A stretch of 64,000 bases of DNA, from positions 1-64,000 of the forward strand of contig NZ_LJAK01000007.1 in assembly GCF_001420005.1 (NCBI RefSeq). The letters are read 5' to 3'. A program made the position numbers and the translations under genes. Shown here piece by piece: positions 26,142-35,601 of the stretch (positions are counted from its first letter, which is position 1; each line of letters opens with the position of its first letter). This stretch comes from Loktanella sp. 3ANDIMAR09 (GTDB lineage Bacteria; Pseudomonadota; Alphaproteobacteria; Rhodobacterales; Rhodobacteraceae). A model generated the notes under the pieces. The model saw only the letters and a program-made list of their open reading frames with translations, was not told where the DNA came from and ran no database searches.

Positions 26142-26510
26142 ATGTCTGACAAACGCCTGACGTTCAAGGAAATGTGCGCTGCGTTCGATGTGACGCCGCG
26201 CACATTGCGGTATTACGAATATATCGAACTGCTCAATCCCGACCGCGAGGGGCGGTCCCGGTTTTACGGGCCGCGCGAACAGGCACGCATGACGCTGATC
26301 ATGCGTGGCCGGCGGTTCGGATTCGCGCTGGAGGACATCCGCCAGTGGCTGTTGATCTACGAGCACGAAGGGACCGCGGCGCAGATGCAGGCCTGGGTCA
26401 CACTGGCCGACCGGCAGCTGCAGGAACTGGAAGTCCAGCGCAAACAGCTGGACGATACGGTCGCCGAATTGCGCCGCCTGCGGGATGAAACACGCGCCAC
26501 GCTGGGCTGA
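26142..26510 (+). CDS. MerR family transcriptional regulator
   Basis: A 122-aa MerR protein with the N-terminal winged helix [20 protein letters not shown], then RGRRFGFALEDIRQWL and a C-terminal coiled coil (LEVQRKQLDDTVAELRRL). It lacks cysteines of the metal-sensing type. It starts after AAGGAGAG at 26129-26136. It is closely similar to the next gene across its whole length, so the two are tandem paralogues in front of a beta-oxidation cluster. Confidence 0.92.
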   Translation: MSDKRLTFKEMCAAFDVTPRTLRYYEYIELLNPDREGRSRFYGPREQARMTLIMRGRRFGFALEDIRQWLLIYEHEGTAAQMQAWVTLADRQLQELEVQRKQLDDTVAELRRLRDETRATLG

Positions 26511-26550
26511 TCCGGCCTGACCTTTCGTCACCCCCGATTTTGACGTCACG

Positions 26551-26571
26551 TTACGTTTACGTTTACGTCAA
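26551..26571. promoter_or_regulatory. LiuR/PsrA-like MerR operator
   Basis: Tandem TTACGTT units give TTTACGTTTACGTCAA at 26556-26571, a palindrome-like arrangement resembling sites described for MerR-type fatty-acid and branched-chain regulators (LiuR). It lies in front of the second MerR gene and upstream of the acyl-CoA dehydrogenase gene, suggesting autoregulation and control of the cluster. Confidence 0.5.
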
Positions 26572-26632
26572 CCGTCATTGTAAGCTTGGTCCAGAACGAT
26601 GATCTGACGTGCAGACGACAGACCGAAGGACC

Positions 26633-27040
26633 ATGAAGATGACCACCGAAACACTCAGCATCCGCGAGATGTGCGACGCGTTCGACGTGACCCCACGCAC
26701 ATTGCGTTTCTACGAATCCAAGGAATTGCTGTTCCCGCAGCGGATCGGACAGAAACGTCTGTTCACCCGGTCCGATCAGGCCCGGCTGAAGCTGATCCTG
26801 CGCGGCAAGCGGTTCGGATTCAGCCTCGAGGAAGTCCGCCAGCTGCTGGACCTGTATCACATGGGCGACGGCCAGCTGACACAGCTCAGCCGCACGCTGG
26901 ACCTTGCACAGCAGCACCTGGCGGACATGCAGCGCCAGCGCGCCGAACTGGACGAGGCGATTTCGGAACTGCGCGTTCAGATGGATTGGGCCACCGACAA
27001 GCTGGCCGAGATTTCAAAAAACAAGTCCGACGCGGCCTGA
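26633..27040 (+). CDS. MerR family transcriptional regulator (LiuR-like)
   Basis: A 135-aa MerR regulator, paralogue of the upstream gene: [20 protein letters not shown], then [20 protein letters not shown], and a long C-terminal coiled coil. No metal ligands are seen. ATG at 26633 has AAGGA spaced well; an ATG two codons on is an alternative. It lies immediately upstream of the acyl-CoA dehydrogenase gene on the same strand, so regulation of fatty-acid or branched-chain acyl-CoA breakdown is likely. Confidence 0.92.
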   Translation: MKMTTETLSIREMCDAFDVTPRTLRFYESKELLFPQRIGQKRLFTRSDQARLKLILRGKRFGFSLEEVRQLLDLYHMGDGQLTQLSRTLDLAQQHLADMQRQRAELDEAISELRVQMDWATDKLAEISKNKSDAA

Positions 27041-27071
27041 ACCGCGCGACACCAGACGGAGGAGAGACCCG

Positions 27072-28847
27072 ATGACAACCTACACCACCCCGCACAAGGA
27101 CCTGCAATTCGTCCTGCACAACCTGCTCAAGGTGTCCGAGCAGGACATCCCCGGCTTTGCCGACCTCGACCGTGATTTCACCGGGGCCGTCCTCGAAGAG
27201 GTGGGCAAGCTGTCCTCTGACGTGCTGCACCCGCTGAACGCCGTGGGCGACACCGAAGGCTGCACCCTGGAAAACGGTATCGTGCGCACGCCCAAGGGCT
27301 TCAAGGAAGCCTTTGATCAGGTGCGCGAGGGTGGCTGGACAGCACTGGATGCCGAGGAACAATACGGCGGTCAGGGCCTGCCCTATGTCATGCATTCGGC
27401 CGTGAACGAACCGATGGTCAGCGCCAACATGGCGTTCAACATGTACCAGGGCCTGACCCATGGTGCCTATTCCGCCATCCGCGTCCACGGGTCCGAGCAG
27501 CAAAAAGACACCTATCTGCCAAAGCTCGCATCCTGCGAATGGACCGGCACGATGAACCTGACCGAACCGCACTGCGGCACCGATCTGGGTCTGATGCGGA
27601 CCAAGGCCGTCCCGCAAGAGGACGGCAGTTACAAGGTGACGGGCCAGAAGATCTTCATCTCGGCCGGCGATCACGACATGTCGGACAACATCATTCACCT
27701 GGTGCTGGCCAAGATCCCCGGTGGCCCCGAGGGCATCAAGGGCGTCAGCCTGTTCATCGTGCCCAAGTTCATCGTCAAGGACGACGGCTCGCTGGGGGAA
27801 CGCAACGGCGTGTCGGTCGGCAAGATCGAAGAGAAGATGGGCATCCACGGGAATTCCACCTGCGTGATGAACTACGACGAGGCGACGGGTTATCTGATCG
27901 GCGAGGAACACAAAGGCATGCGCGCCATGTTCGTCATGATGAACGAGGCGCGTTTGGGCGTGGGTCTGCAAGGCTACGCACAGGCCGAAGTCGCGTATCA
28001 GAACGCCGTGGCCTACGCCAACGACCGCCTGCAGGGACGCGACGTGACCGGTGCGAAAAACCCCGACGGTCCCGCTGATCCGCTGATCGTGCACCCCGAT
28101 ATCCGTCGCAACCTGATGGACCAGAAAAGCTTTACCGAAGGTGCACGCGCCTTCACCATGTGGGGGGCCTATCTGATCGACCGCGCGCACAAGATGGATG
28201 ACGCGCAGGCGGATGGCCTGATCTCGCTGATGACGCCGGTGCTCAAGGGGTTCCTGACCGACAAGGGGTTCGAATACGCGACCGCCGCACAGCAGGTCTA
28301 CGGCGGCCACGGCTATATCGAGGAATGGGGCATGTCCCAATTCGCCCGCGATGCCCGGATCGCCATGATCTACGAAGGGGCCAACGGCGTGCAGGCGCTG
28401 GACCTCGTGGGTCGCAAGCTGGCTATCGACGGCGGCAAACACCTGATGGGCTTTTTCGAGATGATCAAGTCGTTCATCAAGGAAAACGAGGGCAACGCGG
28501 CACTGAAGGCGGATTTCCTCGACCCGCTGAAGGCAGCAAGCAAGGACATGCAGGCGGCCGCGATGTATTTCATGGGCGCGATGAAAAACCCCAACAACGC
28601 TTTGGCGGGGTCCTATGACTTCATGCACCTGATGGGTCACGTCTGCCTGGGCTACATGTGGGCGCAGATGGGCAAGGCCGCGATGGAGGCCCTGGAGGCA
28701 GGCGAAAGCGATACCGCCTTCTACCAGACCAAGATCGCGACCGGGCGCTACTACATGGCACGCCAGCTGCCCGCCACGGCGATGCACCTGGCCCGGATCA
28801 ACACCGGGGCGGACACCGTCATGGCGCTGGAGGCCGCAAACTTCTGA
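27072..28847 (+). CDS. acyl-CoA dehydrogenase with C-terminal extension (FadE/DmdC-like)
   Basis: A 591-aa flavoprotein that oxidises acyl-CoA to enoyl-CoA. It has the FAD-binding pattern of the family: [17 protein letters not shown] (about residue 160), the [13 protein letters not shown] loop, [14 protein letters not shown] near residue 410 and [14 protein letters not shown], the FAD/active-site segments, followed by a C-terminal domain of about 120 residues typical of the 590-600 aa type. DmdC, the methylmercaptopropionyl-CoA dehydrogenase, has the same architecture, so a DMSP-related substrate cannot be ruled out. GGAGGAGAG precedes the start. The neighbours (thiolase, FadJ) argue for general beta-oxidation. 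Confidence 0.9.
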   Translation: MTTYTTPHKDLQFVLHNLLKVSEQDIPGFADLDRDFTGAVLEEVGKLSSDVLHPLNAVGDTEGCTLENGIVRTPKGFKEAFDQVREGGWTALDAEEQYGGQGLPYVMHSAVNEPMVSANMAFNMYQGLTHGAYSAIRVHGSEQQKDTYLPKLASCEWTGTMNLTEPHCGTDLGLMRTKAVPQEDGSYKVTGQKIFISAGDHDMSDNIIHLVLAKIPGGPEGIKGVSLFIVPKFIVKDDGSLGERNGVSVGKIEEKMGIHGNSTCVMNYDEATGYLIGEEHKGMRAMFVMMNEARLGVGLQGYAQAEVAYQNAVAYANDRLQGRDVTGAKNPDGPADPLIVHPDIRRNLMDQKSFTEGARAFTMWGAYLIDRAHKMDDAQADGLISLMTPVLKGFLTDKGFEYATAAQQVYGGHGYIEEWGMSQFARDARIAMIYEGANGVQALDLVGRKLAIDGGKHLMGFFEMIKSFIKENEGNAALKADFLDPLKAASKDMQAAAMYFMGAMKNPNNALAGSYDFMHLMGHVCLGYMWAQMGKAAMEALEAGESDTAFYQTKIATGRYYMARQLPATAMHLARINTGADTVMALEAANF

Positions 28848-28857
28848 TCGGGGTGGC

Positions 28858-28875
28858 GGCGGGACACGTCCCGCC
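28858..28875. repeat. 18-bp perfect palindrome
   Basis: GGCGGGAC-AC-GTCCCGCC lies just after the acyl-CoA dehydrogenase gene, followed by CTACG. It could fold into a hairpin and may attenuate transcription into the small downstream gene. There is no T-run. Confidence 0.4.
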
Positions 28876-28901
28876 CTACGCTGACCACAAAGGAGATCCC
28901 G

Positions 28902-29114
28902 ATGCCCAAACGCCTGCGCCTGACCCGTCGTTTCCCCGTGGCCATGACCGAAGACGGCTATCGCCGCCTGAAACGGTTCGCCAAGGAGGCAGGTCTGGAC
29001 GAAGGCGAGGCGCTGTCATTCCTGTTCGAGAACTTTGACAGCATCCTTGACGACGACACCTTTGGGCATCGGTTGCGCCTGTTCAATGCGGAACTGGAAG
29101 CCCGCAAAAGGTGA
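28902..29114 (+). CDS. small basic hypothetical protein (70 aa)
   Basis: A 70-aa protein starting MPKRLRLTRRFPVAMTEDGYRRLKRF. AAAGGAGATCCCG precedes the start, giving good support. The short N-terminal beta-like stretch followed by two helices (GYRRLKRFAKEAG, GEALSFLFENFDSIL) is reminiscent of ribbon-helix-helix or small DNA-binding proteins but I do not assign a family. It sits between the acyl-CoA dehydrogenase and GST genes in the same direction. Confidence 0.75.
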   Translation: MPKRLRLTRRFPVAMTEDGYRRLKRFAKEAGLDEGEALSFLFENFDSILDDDTFGHRLRLFNAELEARKR

Positions 29115-29132
29115 CGGCAGCGCAGGTGGCGG

Positions 29133-29173
29133 TTGGAGGCGCCTCCGGCGGGAGTATTTGGGGCAAGATGATA
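29133..29173 (+). repeat. dispersed double-hairpin repeat, copy 2 (degenerate)
   Basis: GGAGGC-GCCTCC palindrome, CGGCGGGAGTATTT and a GGCAAGATGAT tail, after the small gene. The first hairpin has no spacer loop, so this copy is a shortened variant. It is oriented like copies 1, 5 and 6, and faces copy 3 across about 130 bp. Confidence 0.6.
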
Positions 29174-29302
29174 CACATATCACCCTGCCCCGACGATGTG
29201 ACCCATTGGGGACGCATCACCTTGCACGGTCATCGGCTCTCCAGCCTGTTCCGCGTCACCAGATGACACGGGCAAGGTTAAGTAATGATTGACGGCCTTT
29301 GG

Positions 29303-29325
29303 CATCATCTTGCCAAAAATACTCA
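29303..29325 (-). repeat. dispersed repeat tail, copy 3 (inverted)
   Basis: The core GAGTATTTTTGGCAAGATGATG is present here on the minus strand (as CATCATCTTGCC plus AAAAATACTC on the plus strand), without an obvious double hairpin. Together with copy 2 it forms an inverted pair around a short segment that contains no gene. Confidence 0.55.
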
Positions 29326-29371
29326 AACACGACGCCGGCAAGGCGCGTGACACAAAACGGGAGGGCGACAC

Positions 29372-30004
29372 ATGACGATCAAGCTGCATTGCTTTGGCGA
29401 AAGCGGAAACGCCTACAAGGCGGCGCTGACGCTGACACTGGCCGAGGTGGAATGGGAGCCTGTCTTTGTCGATTTCTTCAAGGGCGGCAGTCGGACACCT
29501 GAATTTCGCGCGTTGAATGTCATGGGCGAAGTGCCCGTGATGGTCGACGGCGACATGGTGCTGACGCAATCGGCCGTGATTCAGGATTACATCACCTCGA
29601 AAACCAGCAAGCTGGGCGCGAAATCTGCCGATCAGCGGCGCGAAATCCTGCGCTGGATGTTTTTCGATAACCACAAGGTCAGCGGCATTGCCGGGCCGTT
29701 GCGGTTCAACATGAACTTTTTGCCAGCCGACAAGCGGAGCCGGGATGTCAACGACTACCTGCTGATGCGCCTGAACTCTGCACTCAAGGTGATGGACACC
29801 CATCTGAATGGCCGCGACTGGCTGGCGAGCGATGTCCTGACGATCGCTGACATCGCCTGTGCCGGATACCTCTATTACGAAGAGCCCTTTGGCTTTGACC
29901 GTACCGCATTTCCGAACGTGGATGCCTGGCTGGACCGGCTGGCGGCCACGGACGGATGGAAACACCCCTATGATCTGATGCCGCGCGCACTGCCTGCGGC
30001 CTGA
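29372..30004 (+). CDS. glutathione S-transferase family protein
   Basis: A 210-aa two-domain GST. The N-terminal thioredoxin-like domain has IKLHCFGESGNAYKAAL (the Ser near the catalytic position), GEVPVMVDGDMVLTQS with the cis-Pro and Ser of the glutathione site, and the C-terminal helical domain has WLASDVLTIADIACAGYLYY. The substrate is not evident. A GGGAGGG site precedes ATG at 29372. It lies between the dehydrogenase and thiolase genes; the start of the thiolase is 12 bp away, so the genes are probably co-transcribed. Confidence 0.9.
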   Translation: MTIKLHCFGESGNAYKAALTLTLAEVEWEPVFVDFFKGGSRTPEFRALNVMGEVPVMVDGDMVLTQSAVIQDYITSKTSKLGAKSADQRREILRWMFFDNHKVSGIAGPLRFNMNFLPADKRSRDVNDYLLMRLNSALKVMDTHLNGRDWLASDVLTIADIACAGYLYYEEPFGFDRTAFPNVDAWLDRLAATDGWKHPYDLMPRALPAA

Positions 30005-30015
30005 AGGAGAAGACG

Positions 30016-31227
30016 ATGACCGACGCTTATATCTATGACACCGTGCGCACGCCGCGGGGCAAGGGCCGCAAGGATGGCAGCCTGCACGAGGTGACCTCTG
30101 TCCGGCTGTCCGCCGGCGTTCTGAACGCGCTGAAGGACCGCAACGGGCTGGAAGGCCACGCCGTCGAGGACGTGATCTGGGGCAATGTCACGCAGGTGGG
30201 CGAACAGGGCGGCTGTCTGGCGCGGACCGCCGTGCTGGCCTCTGACCTCGACCAATCGATCCCGGGTCTTGCCATCAACCGGTTCTGTGCGTCCGGCATG
30301 GAGGCGGTGAACCTTGCCGCCAACCAGGTGCGTGGCGGTGCTGGTCAGGCCTATATCGCGGGCGGCGTGGAAATGATGGGCCGCGTGGCCATGGGCAGCG
30401 ACGGGGCCGCGATCGCGGTTGACCCTTCGGTGGCGATGAATACCTACTTTGTGCCGCAGGGCATTTCGGCGGATATCATCGCGACGGAATACGGGTTCAG
30501 CCGTGACGATGCCGATGCGCTGGCGGTCGAATCCCAGCGCCGGGCCAAGGCGGCCTGGGACGATGGCCGGTTCGACAAATCCGTCGTCGCCGTGCGTGAC
30601 ATCAACGGTGTGCCGATCCTGGAACACGACGAATACATGCGTCCGGGCACCGACATGCAGTCGCTGGGCGCGCTGAAGGCGTCGTTCAAGGACATGGGTG
30701 AAACCATGCCCGGTTTCGACAAGGTGGCGCTGATGAAATACCCGCATCTGGAGCGCATCAACCATATCCACCACGCCGGCAATTCGTCCGGCATCGTGGA
30801 CGGTGCCGCGGGCGTGTTGATCGGGTCCAAGGCATGGGGCGACGCGATGGGGCTGAAGCCGCGCGCGCGCATCCGGGCAACCGCCAAGATCGGCACCGAT
30901 CCGACCATCATGCTGACAGGCCCCGTGCCCGTCACCGAAAAGATCCTGGCCGACAGCGGCATGGCCATCGGCGACCTTGACCTGTTCGAGGTCAATGAGG
31001 CCTTTGCCTCTGTGGTTCTGCGGTTCATGCAACGCTTTGATGTGGACGCGGACAAGGTCAACGTGAACGGCGGGTCCATCGCGATGGGTCACCCGCTGGG
31101 TGCGACCGGTGCCATCATCATCGGCACCCTGCTGGACGAGCTGGAACGCACCGGCAAGGGCACCGGTCTTGCGACGCTTTGCATTGCGTCGGGCATGGGG
31201 GCCGCCACGATCATCGAACGCGTCTAG
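30016..31227 (+). CDS. acetyl-CoA C-acyltransferase (3-ketoacyl-CoA thiolase, FadA-like)
   Basis: A 403-aa thiolase. The acylation Cys is in [12 protein letters not shown] (about residue 93), [14 protein letters not shown] (about 349) and [13 protein letters not shown] contain the catalytic His and Cys of the C-terminal half. Full length. GAAGGAGAA precedes the start, and the gene lies 12 bp after the GST gene. With the acyl-CoA dehydrogenase and FadJ homologue it completes the beta-oxidation cycle. Confidence 0.95.
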   Translation: MTDAYIYDTVRTPRGKGRKDGSLHEVTSVRLSAGVLNALKDRNGLEGHAVEDVIWGNVTQVGEQGGCLARTAVLASDLDQSIPGLAINRFCASGMEAVNLAANQVRGGAGQAYIAGGVEMMGRVAMGSDGAAIAVDPSVAMNTYFVPQGISADIIATEYGFSRDDADALAVESQRRAKAAWDDGRFDKSVVAVRDINGVPILEHDEYMRPGTDMQSLGALKASFKDMGETMPGFDKVALMKYPHLERINHIHHAGNSSGIVDGAAGVLIGSKAWGDAMGLKPRARIRATAKIGTDPTIMLTGPVPVTEKILADSGMAIGDLDLFEVNEAFASVVLRFMQRFDVDADKVNVNGGSIAMGHPLGATGAIIIGTLLDELERTGKGTGLATLCIASGMGAATIIERV

Positions 31228-31245
31228 CACAGCGGGATTGCGATC

Positions 31246-31680
31246 ATGGACACGCGATTGTTTCAAGATTGGCTGGACCACGTATCCGATTGCGTGATTG
31301 CAGACGATTTCGAAAACTGGGCAGGCCATTTCGGCCTGCCGCTGTCCGTGGAATCCGACATCGGGCCTTCTGTGATCGCGACCAATGACGCCTTGCATGA
31401 AAAATTCATGCGCTGGCGCCAGATGTTCAAGGCCCATGCGGTCAATGACATGATCCGGACGGTCCGCGATGTCACGCGGGCGGCGGATGATTGCATCGTC
31501 GGGCATTACGACACGGATATCCTGCACAACGGCAAGCGGGTGAAACCTCGCTTTTCGTCCCAAATCACATTGAAATTGCAGGGCAACACCTGGCGCTGCG
31601 TCGCGGTTCGTACCGGGATGCAGGCCTCGGACAGGCACCTGTTTCACACACCCTCTGCGCAGGATCACGCGGTACGATAG
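31246..31680 (+). CDS. hypothetical protein (144 aa), possible NTF2-like fold
   Basis: A soluble 144-aa protein starting MDTRLFQDWLDHVSDCVIADDF. The alternating alpha and beta character (CIVGHYDTDILHNGKRV, SSQITLKLQGNTWRCVAVRTG) suggests an NTF2/SnoaL-like fold, but no motif fixes a function. It lies in the beta-oxidation cluster between thiolase and FadJ, 18 bp after the thiolase stop, so it is probably co-expressed. It may be an accessory or ketosteroid-isomerase-like enzyme. Confidence 0.75.
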   Translation: MDTRLFQDWLDHVSDCVIADDFENWAGHFGLPLSVESDIGPSVIATNDALHEKFMRWRQMFKAHAVNDMIRTVRDVTRAADDCIVGHYDTDILHNGKRVKPRFSSQITLKLQGNTWRCVAVRTGMQASDRHLFHTPSAQDHAVR

Positions 31681-31717
31681 CCCGCCAGACTGCCACCGAC
31701 CTGAAGGATACGAGCAC

Positions 31718-33916
31718 ATGACAGATTTCACCCTCGCCACCGACGACCAGGGCGTCGCCGTCATTACATGGGACACCGTCGGCAAATCGATGAACGTGAT
31801 GAACCAGCAGGGGTTTGCGGACCTTGATGCGCTGGTGGCACAGGCCCTGACCGATGACGCGGTCAAGGGGATCGTGATCACATCCGGCAAGGAAGGCTCC
31901 TTTGCCGGGGGCATGGACCTGAACATCATCGCCGCGATGCGCGACAGCAGCGACGACCCCGCCAAGGCGATCTTTGACGGCGTGATGGACATGCACGGCG
32001 TGCTGCGCCGGATCGAACGCGCTGGCATGGACCCCAAGACCAACAAGGGTGGCAAGCCGATCGCAGCCGCCCTGCCCGGCACCGCACTGGGCATCGGTCT
32101 GGAAATTCCGCTGGCCTGTCACCGCATCTTTGCCGCCGATAACCCCAAGGCGAAAATCGGCCTGCCGGAAATCATGGTCGGAATTTTCCCCGGTGCAGGC
32201 GGCACCACACGTCTGTCGCGCAAGCTGGGTGCCATGGGCGCGTCCCCGCTGCTGTTGCAGGGCAAGCTGAACGATCCCACCGCCGCGATGAAGGCGGGTG
32301 TGATCGACGAGGTGGTTCCGGCAGAGGACCTGCTGGCCAAGGCCAAGGCATGGGTCCTGTCAGAGCCGAACATCGTCAAACCCTGGGACGACAAGGGCTG
32401 GAAAATGCCCGGCGGCGCACCCTATCACCCCGCTGGCTTCATGACCTTTGTCGGTGCATCCGCGATGGTGAACGGCAATACCCAAGGCGTCTATCCTGCG
32501 GCCAAGGCGCTGTTGTCCGCCGTCTACGAGGGCGCGCTGGTGCCATTCGATACAGCGCTGAAGATCGAGGCGCGCTGGTTCACCCATGTCCTGCTGAACC
32601 CATCGTCGTCCGCGATGATCCGGTCGCTGTTCATCAACAAGGAAAAGCTGGAAAAGGGTGCCAACCGTCCTGATGTGGCGGATCAGCGCGTCCAAAAGGT
32701 CGGCGTGATCGGTGCAGGCATGATGGGTGCGGGCATCGCACTGGTTTCGGCCAAGGCAGGCATCGAGGTCGTGCTGATCGACAACAGCCAAGAGGCTGCC
32801 GACAAGGGCAAGGCCTACTCGGCCGCCTACATGGACAAGGGCATCGCCCGCAAGAAGTCCACGCCCGAGAAGAAAGAGGCGCTGCTGGGCCTGATCAACG
32901 CGACGACCGATTATGCGGCACTCGCAGGCTGCGATCTGATCGTCGAGGCGGTGTTCGAGGATATGGGCGTCAAGGCCGAGGTCACCAAGAAGGTGCAGGC
33001 CGTCGTCGGAGCTGACTGCGTGTTCGCGACCAACACATCCACGCTGCCCATCACGGAACTGGCGCAGGCTGCCGAAAATGCCGAAACCTTCATCGGCATC
33101 CATTTCTTTAGCCCCGTGGACAAGATGAACCTGGTGGAGATCATCAAGGGTCAGAAAACCGGCGACGTGGCCGTGGCCAAGGCGCTGGATTTCGTGCGCC
33201 AGATCCGCAAGACGCCCATCGTCGTGAACGACGCGCGGTTCTTTTACGCCAACCGCTGCATCATTCCCTACATCAACGAAGGCATCCGCATGGTAAAAGA
33301 GGGCGTCAGCCCTGCCCTGATCGAAAATGCGGCCAAGCTGGTCGGCATGCCGCTGGGCCCGCTGCAACTGGTGGACGAGACCAGCATTGATCTGGGTGTG
33401 AAAATCGCCAAGGCCACCAAGGCCGCAATGGGCGATGCCTACCCTGACGGCGAAGTTGACGAGGTGCTGTTCTGGATGGCCGACGCGGGCCGCATGGGGC
33501 GCAAGTCAAACGCAGGTTTCTATACCTACGACGACAAGGGCAAGCGCGAGGGCCTGTGGGCCGAACTGGGCGATAAATACCCGGTGGCGGCAGACCAACC
33601 CGACCTGATCACCGTGCAGCATCGCCTGCTGTTCGCACAGGTGCTGGAGGCCGTGCGCGCACTGGAGGACGGCGTTCTCACCGACATCCGCGAAGGTGAC
33701 GTCGGCGCGATCCTGGGCTGGGGCTTTGCGCCGTGGTCGGGCGGTCCGTTCAGCTGGCTGGACATCCTGGGCGCACCTTTTGCGGCCGAAACCTGCGACA
33801 TGCTGACCGAAACCTACGGCGACCGGTTCAAGACACCGGATCTGCTGCGCGAATTGGCCGACCGTAACGGGACGTTCTACGCCCGCTTTGGCGAGGGAGT
33901 CGATACGGCCGCCTGA
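31718..33916 (+). CDS. 3-hydroxyacyl-CoA dehydrogenase / enoyl-CoA hydratase (FadJ/FadB-like)
   Basis: A 732-aa bifunctional enzyme of fatty-acid beta-oxidation. The N-terminal hydratase domain has KEGSFAGGMDLNIIA and ALPGTALGIGLEI. The dehydrogenase domain begins near residue 326 with VGVIGAGMMGAGIALVSAKAG (NAD binding), has TSTLPITELA and HFFSPVDKMNLVEII, and the C-terminal duplicate helical domain follows. Length is as expected. The start has AAGGA upstream. It is followed by a hairpin terminator, closing the cluster. Confidence 0.95.
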   Translation: MTDFTLATDDQGVAVITWDTVGKSMNVMNQQGFADLDALVAQALTDDAVKGIVITSGKEGSFAGGMDLNIIAAMRDSSDDPAKAIFDGVMDMHGVLRRIERAGMDPKTNKGGKPIAAALPGTALGIGLEIPLACHRIFAADNPKAKIGLPEIMVGIFPGAGGTTRLSRKLGAMGASPLLLQGKLNDPTAAMKAGVIDEVVPAEDLLAKAKAWVLSEPNIVKPWDDKGWKMPGGAPYHPAGFMTFVGASAMVNGNTQGVYPAAKALLSAVYEGALVPFDTALKIEARWFTHVLLNPSSSAMIRSLFINKEKLEKGANRPDVADQRVQKVGVIGAGMMGAGIALVSAKAGIEVVLIDNSQEAADKGKAYSAAYMDKGIARKKSTPEKKEALLGLINATTDYAALAGCDLIVEAVFEDMGVKAEVTKKVQAVVGADCVFATNTSTLPITELAQAAENAETFIGIHFFSPVDKMNLVEIIKGQKTGDVAVAKALDFVRQIRKTPIVVNDARFFYANRCIIPYINEGIRMVKEGVSPALIENAAKLVGMPLGPLQLVDETSIDLGVKIAKATKAAMGDAYPDGEVDEVLFWMADAGRMGRKSNAGFYTYDDKGKREGLWAELGDKYPVAADQPDLITVQHRLLFAQVLEAVRALEDGVLTDIREGDVGAILGWGFAPWSGGPFSWLDILGAPFAAETCDMLTETYGDRFKTPDLLRELADRNGTFYARFGEGVDTAA

Positions 33917-33925
33917 GCGGTCCCC

Positions 33926-33942
33926 GGGGGGCTTTGCCCCCC
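33926..33942. repeat. degenerate repeat / hairpin after the FadJ-like gene
   Basis: GGGGGGC-TTT-GCCCCCC is a strong hairpin directly after the stop codon; the following CAGATGATG resembles the tail of the dispersed double-hairpin repeat, but the GGAGTATTT box is missing. It may be a worn member of that family. Confidence 0.4.
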
Positions 33943-33967
33943 GCCCTGTGTCAGATGATGCTATCGA

Positions 33968-34003
33968 CAGCGCGCGCCACCGTGACCGGGGCGCGCGCTG
34001 TTT
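33968..34003. terminator. terminator hairpin after the beta-oxidation cluster
   Basis: A 10-bp perfect stem, CAGCGCGCGC at 33968-33977 with GCGCGCGCTG at 33991-34000, is followed by TTTG. Together with the preceding hairpin at 33926 it makes a plausible terminator for the FadJ-like gene. Confidence 0.6.
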
Positions 34004-34025
34004 GCGTCTGGCGATGATGGCAGGG

Positions 34026-34664
34026 TCAGGCGGCCAGACGAAAGGCTTGGGTCGCCTGTCCGTCGGTGACGTGGCCCGCATCCTCTTGTTTCAGGAAATG
34101 CACCAGCAGTTCGGCGTCGTCCATGGACAGCGCCTCATAGGCAGGCACCGTCGGTTCCGCCAACAGATCGGTCTGCACGGGGCAGTAAAACAGGGCACCG
34201 ACGTTGGCATAGACGATCTCGTCCTGGCTGAAATGCAAGGTCACGACCTCGATTTCAGCGGCGGGTGGTTTGCGATAGACGCCCCGCAAACCGTCCAGCG
34301 CCGCCGCCGGGATCAGCGCAAAGGGATCGCCGAACACCTGTTCTGCGGTATCGCTTTCGATCAGAACGGCCTGTTCAGGCAGCAACATCAGTTCATCGCG
34401 GTTGCCCAATGCACCGACAGGCACGACCAAAGGCCAGGTTAGCGGATCTGCGGCTGCACCCTTGGTCTTGACCGTTCTGCGGCTGACCGCCGTGACAACC
34501 TGAAGCCCGCCGTCAAACGTCAGGCATTGGTCGCCTGCGACGACCGCCTCGACCGGACGCCACCCCATGTGGGTTGCAACCATCGTCCCCGCAACGAGGC
34601 CAACGCCAAAGTCGAAAAGAAACGGTTCGGTACGTAATACACGTGTCTGTGCAAAATCGAACAT
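34026..34664 (-). CDS. Hint domain-containing protein lacking the usual N-terminal Cys
   Basis: A 212-aa protein of the Hint (hedgehog/intein) type common in Rhodobacteraceae: GTMVATHMGWRPVEAVVAGD, then CLTFDGGLQVVTAV. The family usually begins this segment with a Cys that starts self-splicing or autocleavage; here that position is a valine or glycine (GLVAGTMVAT), so autocatalysis is probably lost. MFDFAQTRVL at 34664 has AGGGGA nine bases upstream; an ATG at 34673 would sit too close to that site. No signal peptide is visible. Function in this form is unknown. It is encoded on the opposite strand to the beta-oxidation cluster. Confidence 0.8.
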   Translation of the reverse strand: MFDFAQTRVLRTEPFLFDFGVGLVAGTMVATHMGWRPVEAVVAGDQCLTFDGGLQVVTAVSRRTVKTKGAAADPLTWPLVVPVGALGNRDELMLLPEQAVLIESDTAEQVFGDPFALIPAAALDGLRGVYRKPPAAEIEVVTLHFSQDEIVYANVGALFYCPVQTDLLAEPTVPAYEALSMDDAELLVHFLKQEDAGHVTDGQATQAFRLAA

Positions 34665-34845
34665 GACTTCCATTCCCCTGATGTGCGCCCTGTTCTGACT
34701 GTGGGCAGGGCTGCGTTATCACAGGTTAAGGGGGCGCGATTCGCGGGGCTGAGATGCGTCTGAATAAAGGCAAGTTCTGGGCGCTGTTCAGAGATCTGGT
34801 GGTAATGCTACCCAGCTTGGCAGACTGTCAGTCAATCCGCGACAA

Positions 34846-35493
34846 TCAGGCGGCGTCGTCGAACCGGTAACGTGATCTTGTGATGTCGGCGGCGCACAAA
34901 TCCGCGATCAGGTCAGCGTCAGCAGGGGTGTAGCTTGTGCGCCAATCGACAGGGTGTGTCGCTGTATTCAGGCGCGGTAATGGCAGCGCAAACCCCAGAT
35001 GCGCCGCAACCGGGGCCATGTCGCGGTCATAGTGTTCAAGCCTGACAAAATGGGCCGCCAGCAGCTGTCCCTGCGGATTGGTCACATAGGACGCATAGGG
35101 GTTGGCACGCAGGCTGGCGACCGTGTGCGGATGATGCAGGAACGCGCTGAAATCAAGTGTGGCGGCCAGCCTGACGGCCGGATGGTCAAATGATTGACGC
35201 CGCAGCCAATGGTAATAGCTGACCATACGCGCCCATGGGTTGCGCACCAGAACCATGATGCACATGCCCTCTGGCGCAATCAGGGGGCCGACATCCGCGA
35301 TGCGGCTGTGTTTCCACAAACGGCCCGGCACATCCAGTTCCGCAAGCCGGTGCCTGCGATTGCGCGCCTTGGGCGTGTCACCGATCAGGATGTCGTCCTT
35401 TGCCGCACGCGCGTCATAGGCATGGGCAAAGGACGTTCCGCCGGTTTTGGGAATGTGAACAAAGACGAATTTTCGTGCGCGCGAGATGATCAT
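34846..35493 (-). CDS. sulfotransferase family protein
   Basis: A 215-aa sulfotransferase-like protein. The N-terminal 5'-phosphosulfate loop is visible as VFVHIPKTGGTSFAHAY, and the 3'-phosphate-binding stretch as VLVRNPWARMVSYYHWL. These two together indicate PAPS use. The acceptor is unknown; in Roseobacters such genes often modify carbohydrates or secreted products. It has no membrane segment. It is divergent from the acyl-CoA ligase gene. Confidence 0.85.
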   Translation of the reverse strand: MIISRARKFVFVHIPKTGGTSFAHAYDARAAKDDILIGDTPKARNRRHRLAELDVPGRLWKHSRIADVGPLIAPEGMCIMVLVRNPWARMVSYYHWLRRQSFDHPAVRLAATLDFSAFLHHPHTVASLRANPYASYVTNPQGQLLAAHFVRLEHYDRDMAPVAAHLGFALPLPRLNTATHPVDWRTSYTPADADLIADLCAADITRSRYRFDDAA

Positions 35494-35601
35494 GCGGTCA
35501 CCCTATCGCCGGATGGTCTGATCGCAGCTCTCATATGCTTCCGCCATTGTCTTGCGCATCTGGTCTCTCATACTCTGACACGGGGACAGGAGGGAGCCAT
35601 C

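Noticed and set aside
26886-28787. 633-codon open frame opposite the acyl-CoA dehydrogenase
   Set aside because: Antisense shadow with a His/Val/Arg-rich composition; the plus-strand gene has clear motifs.
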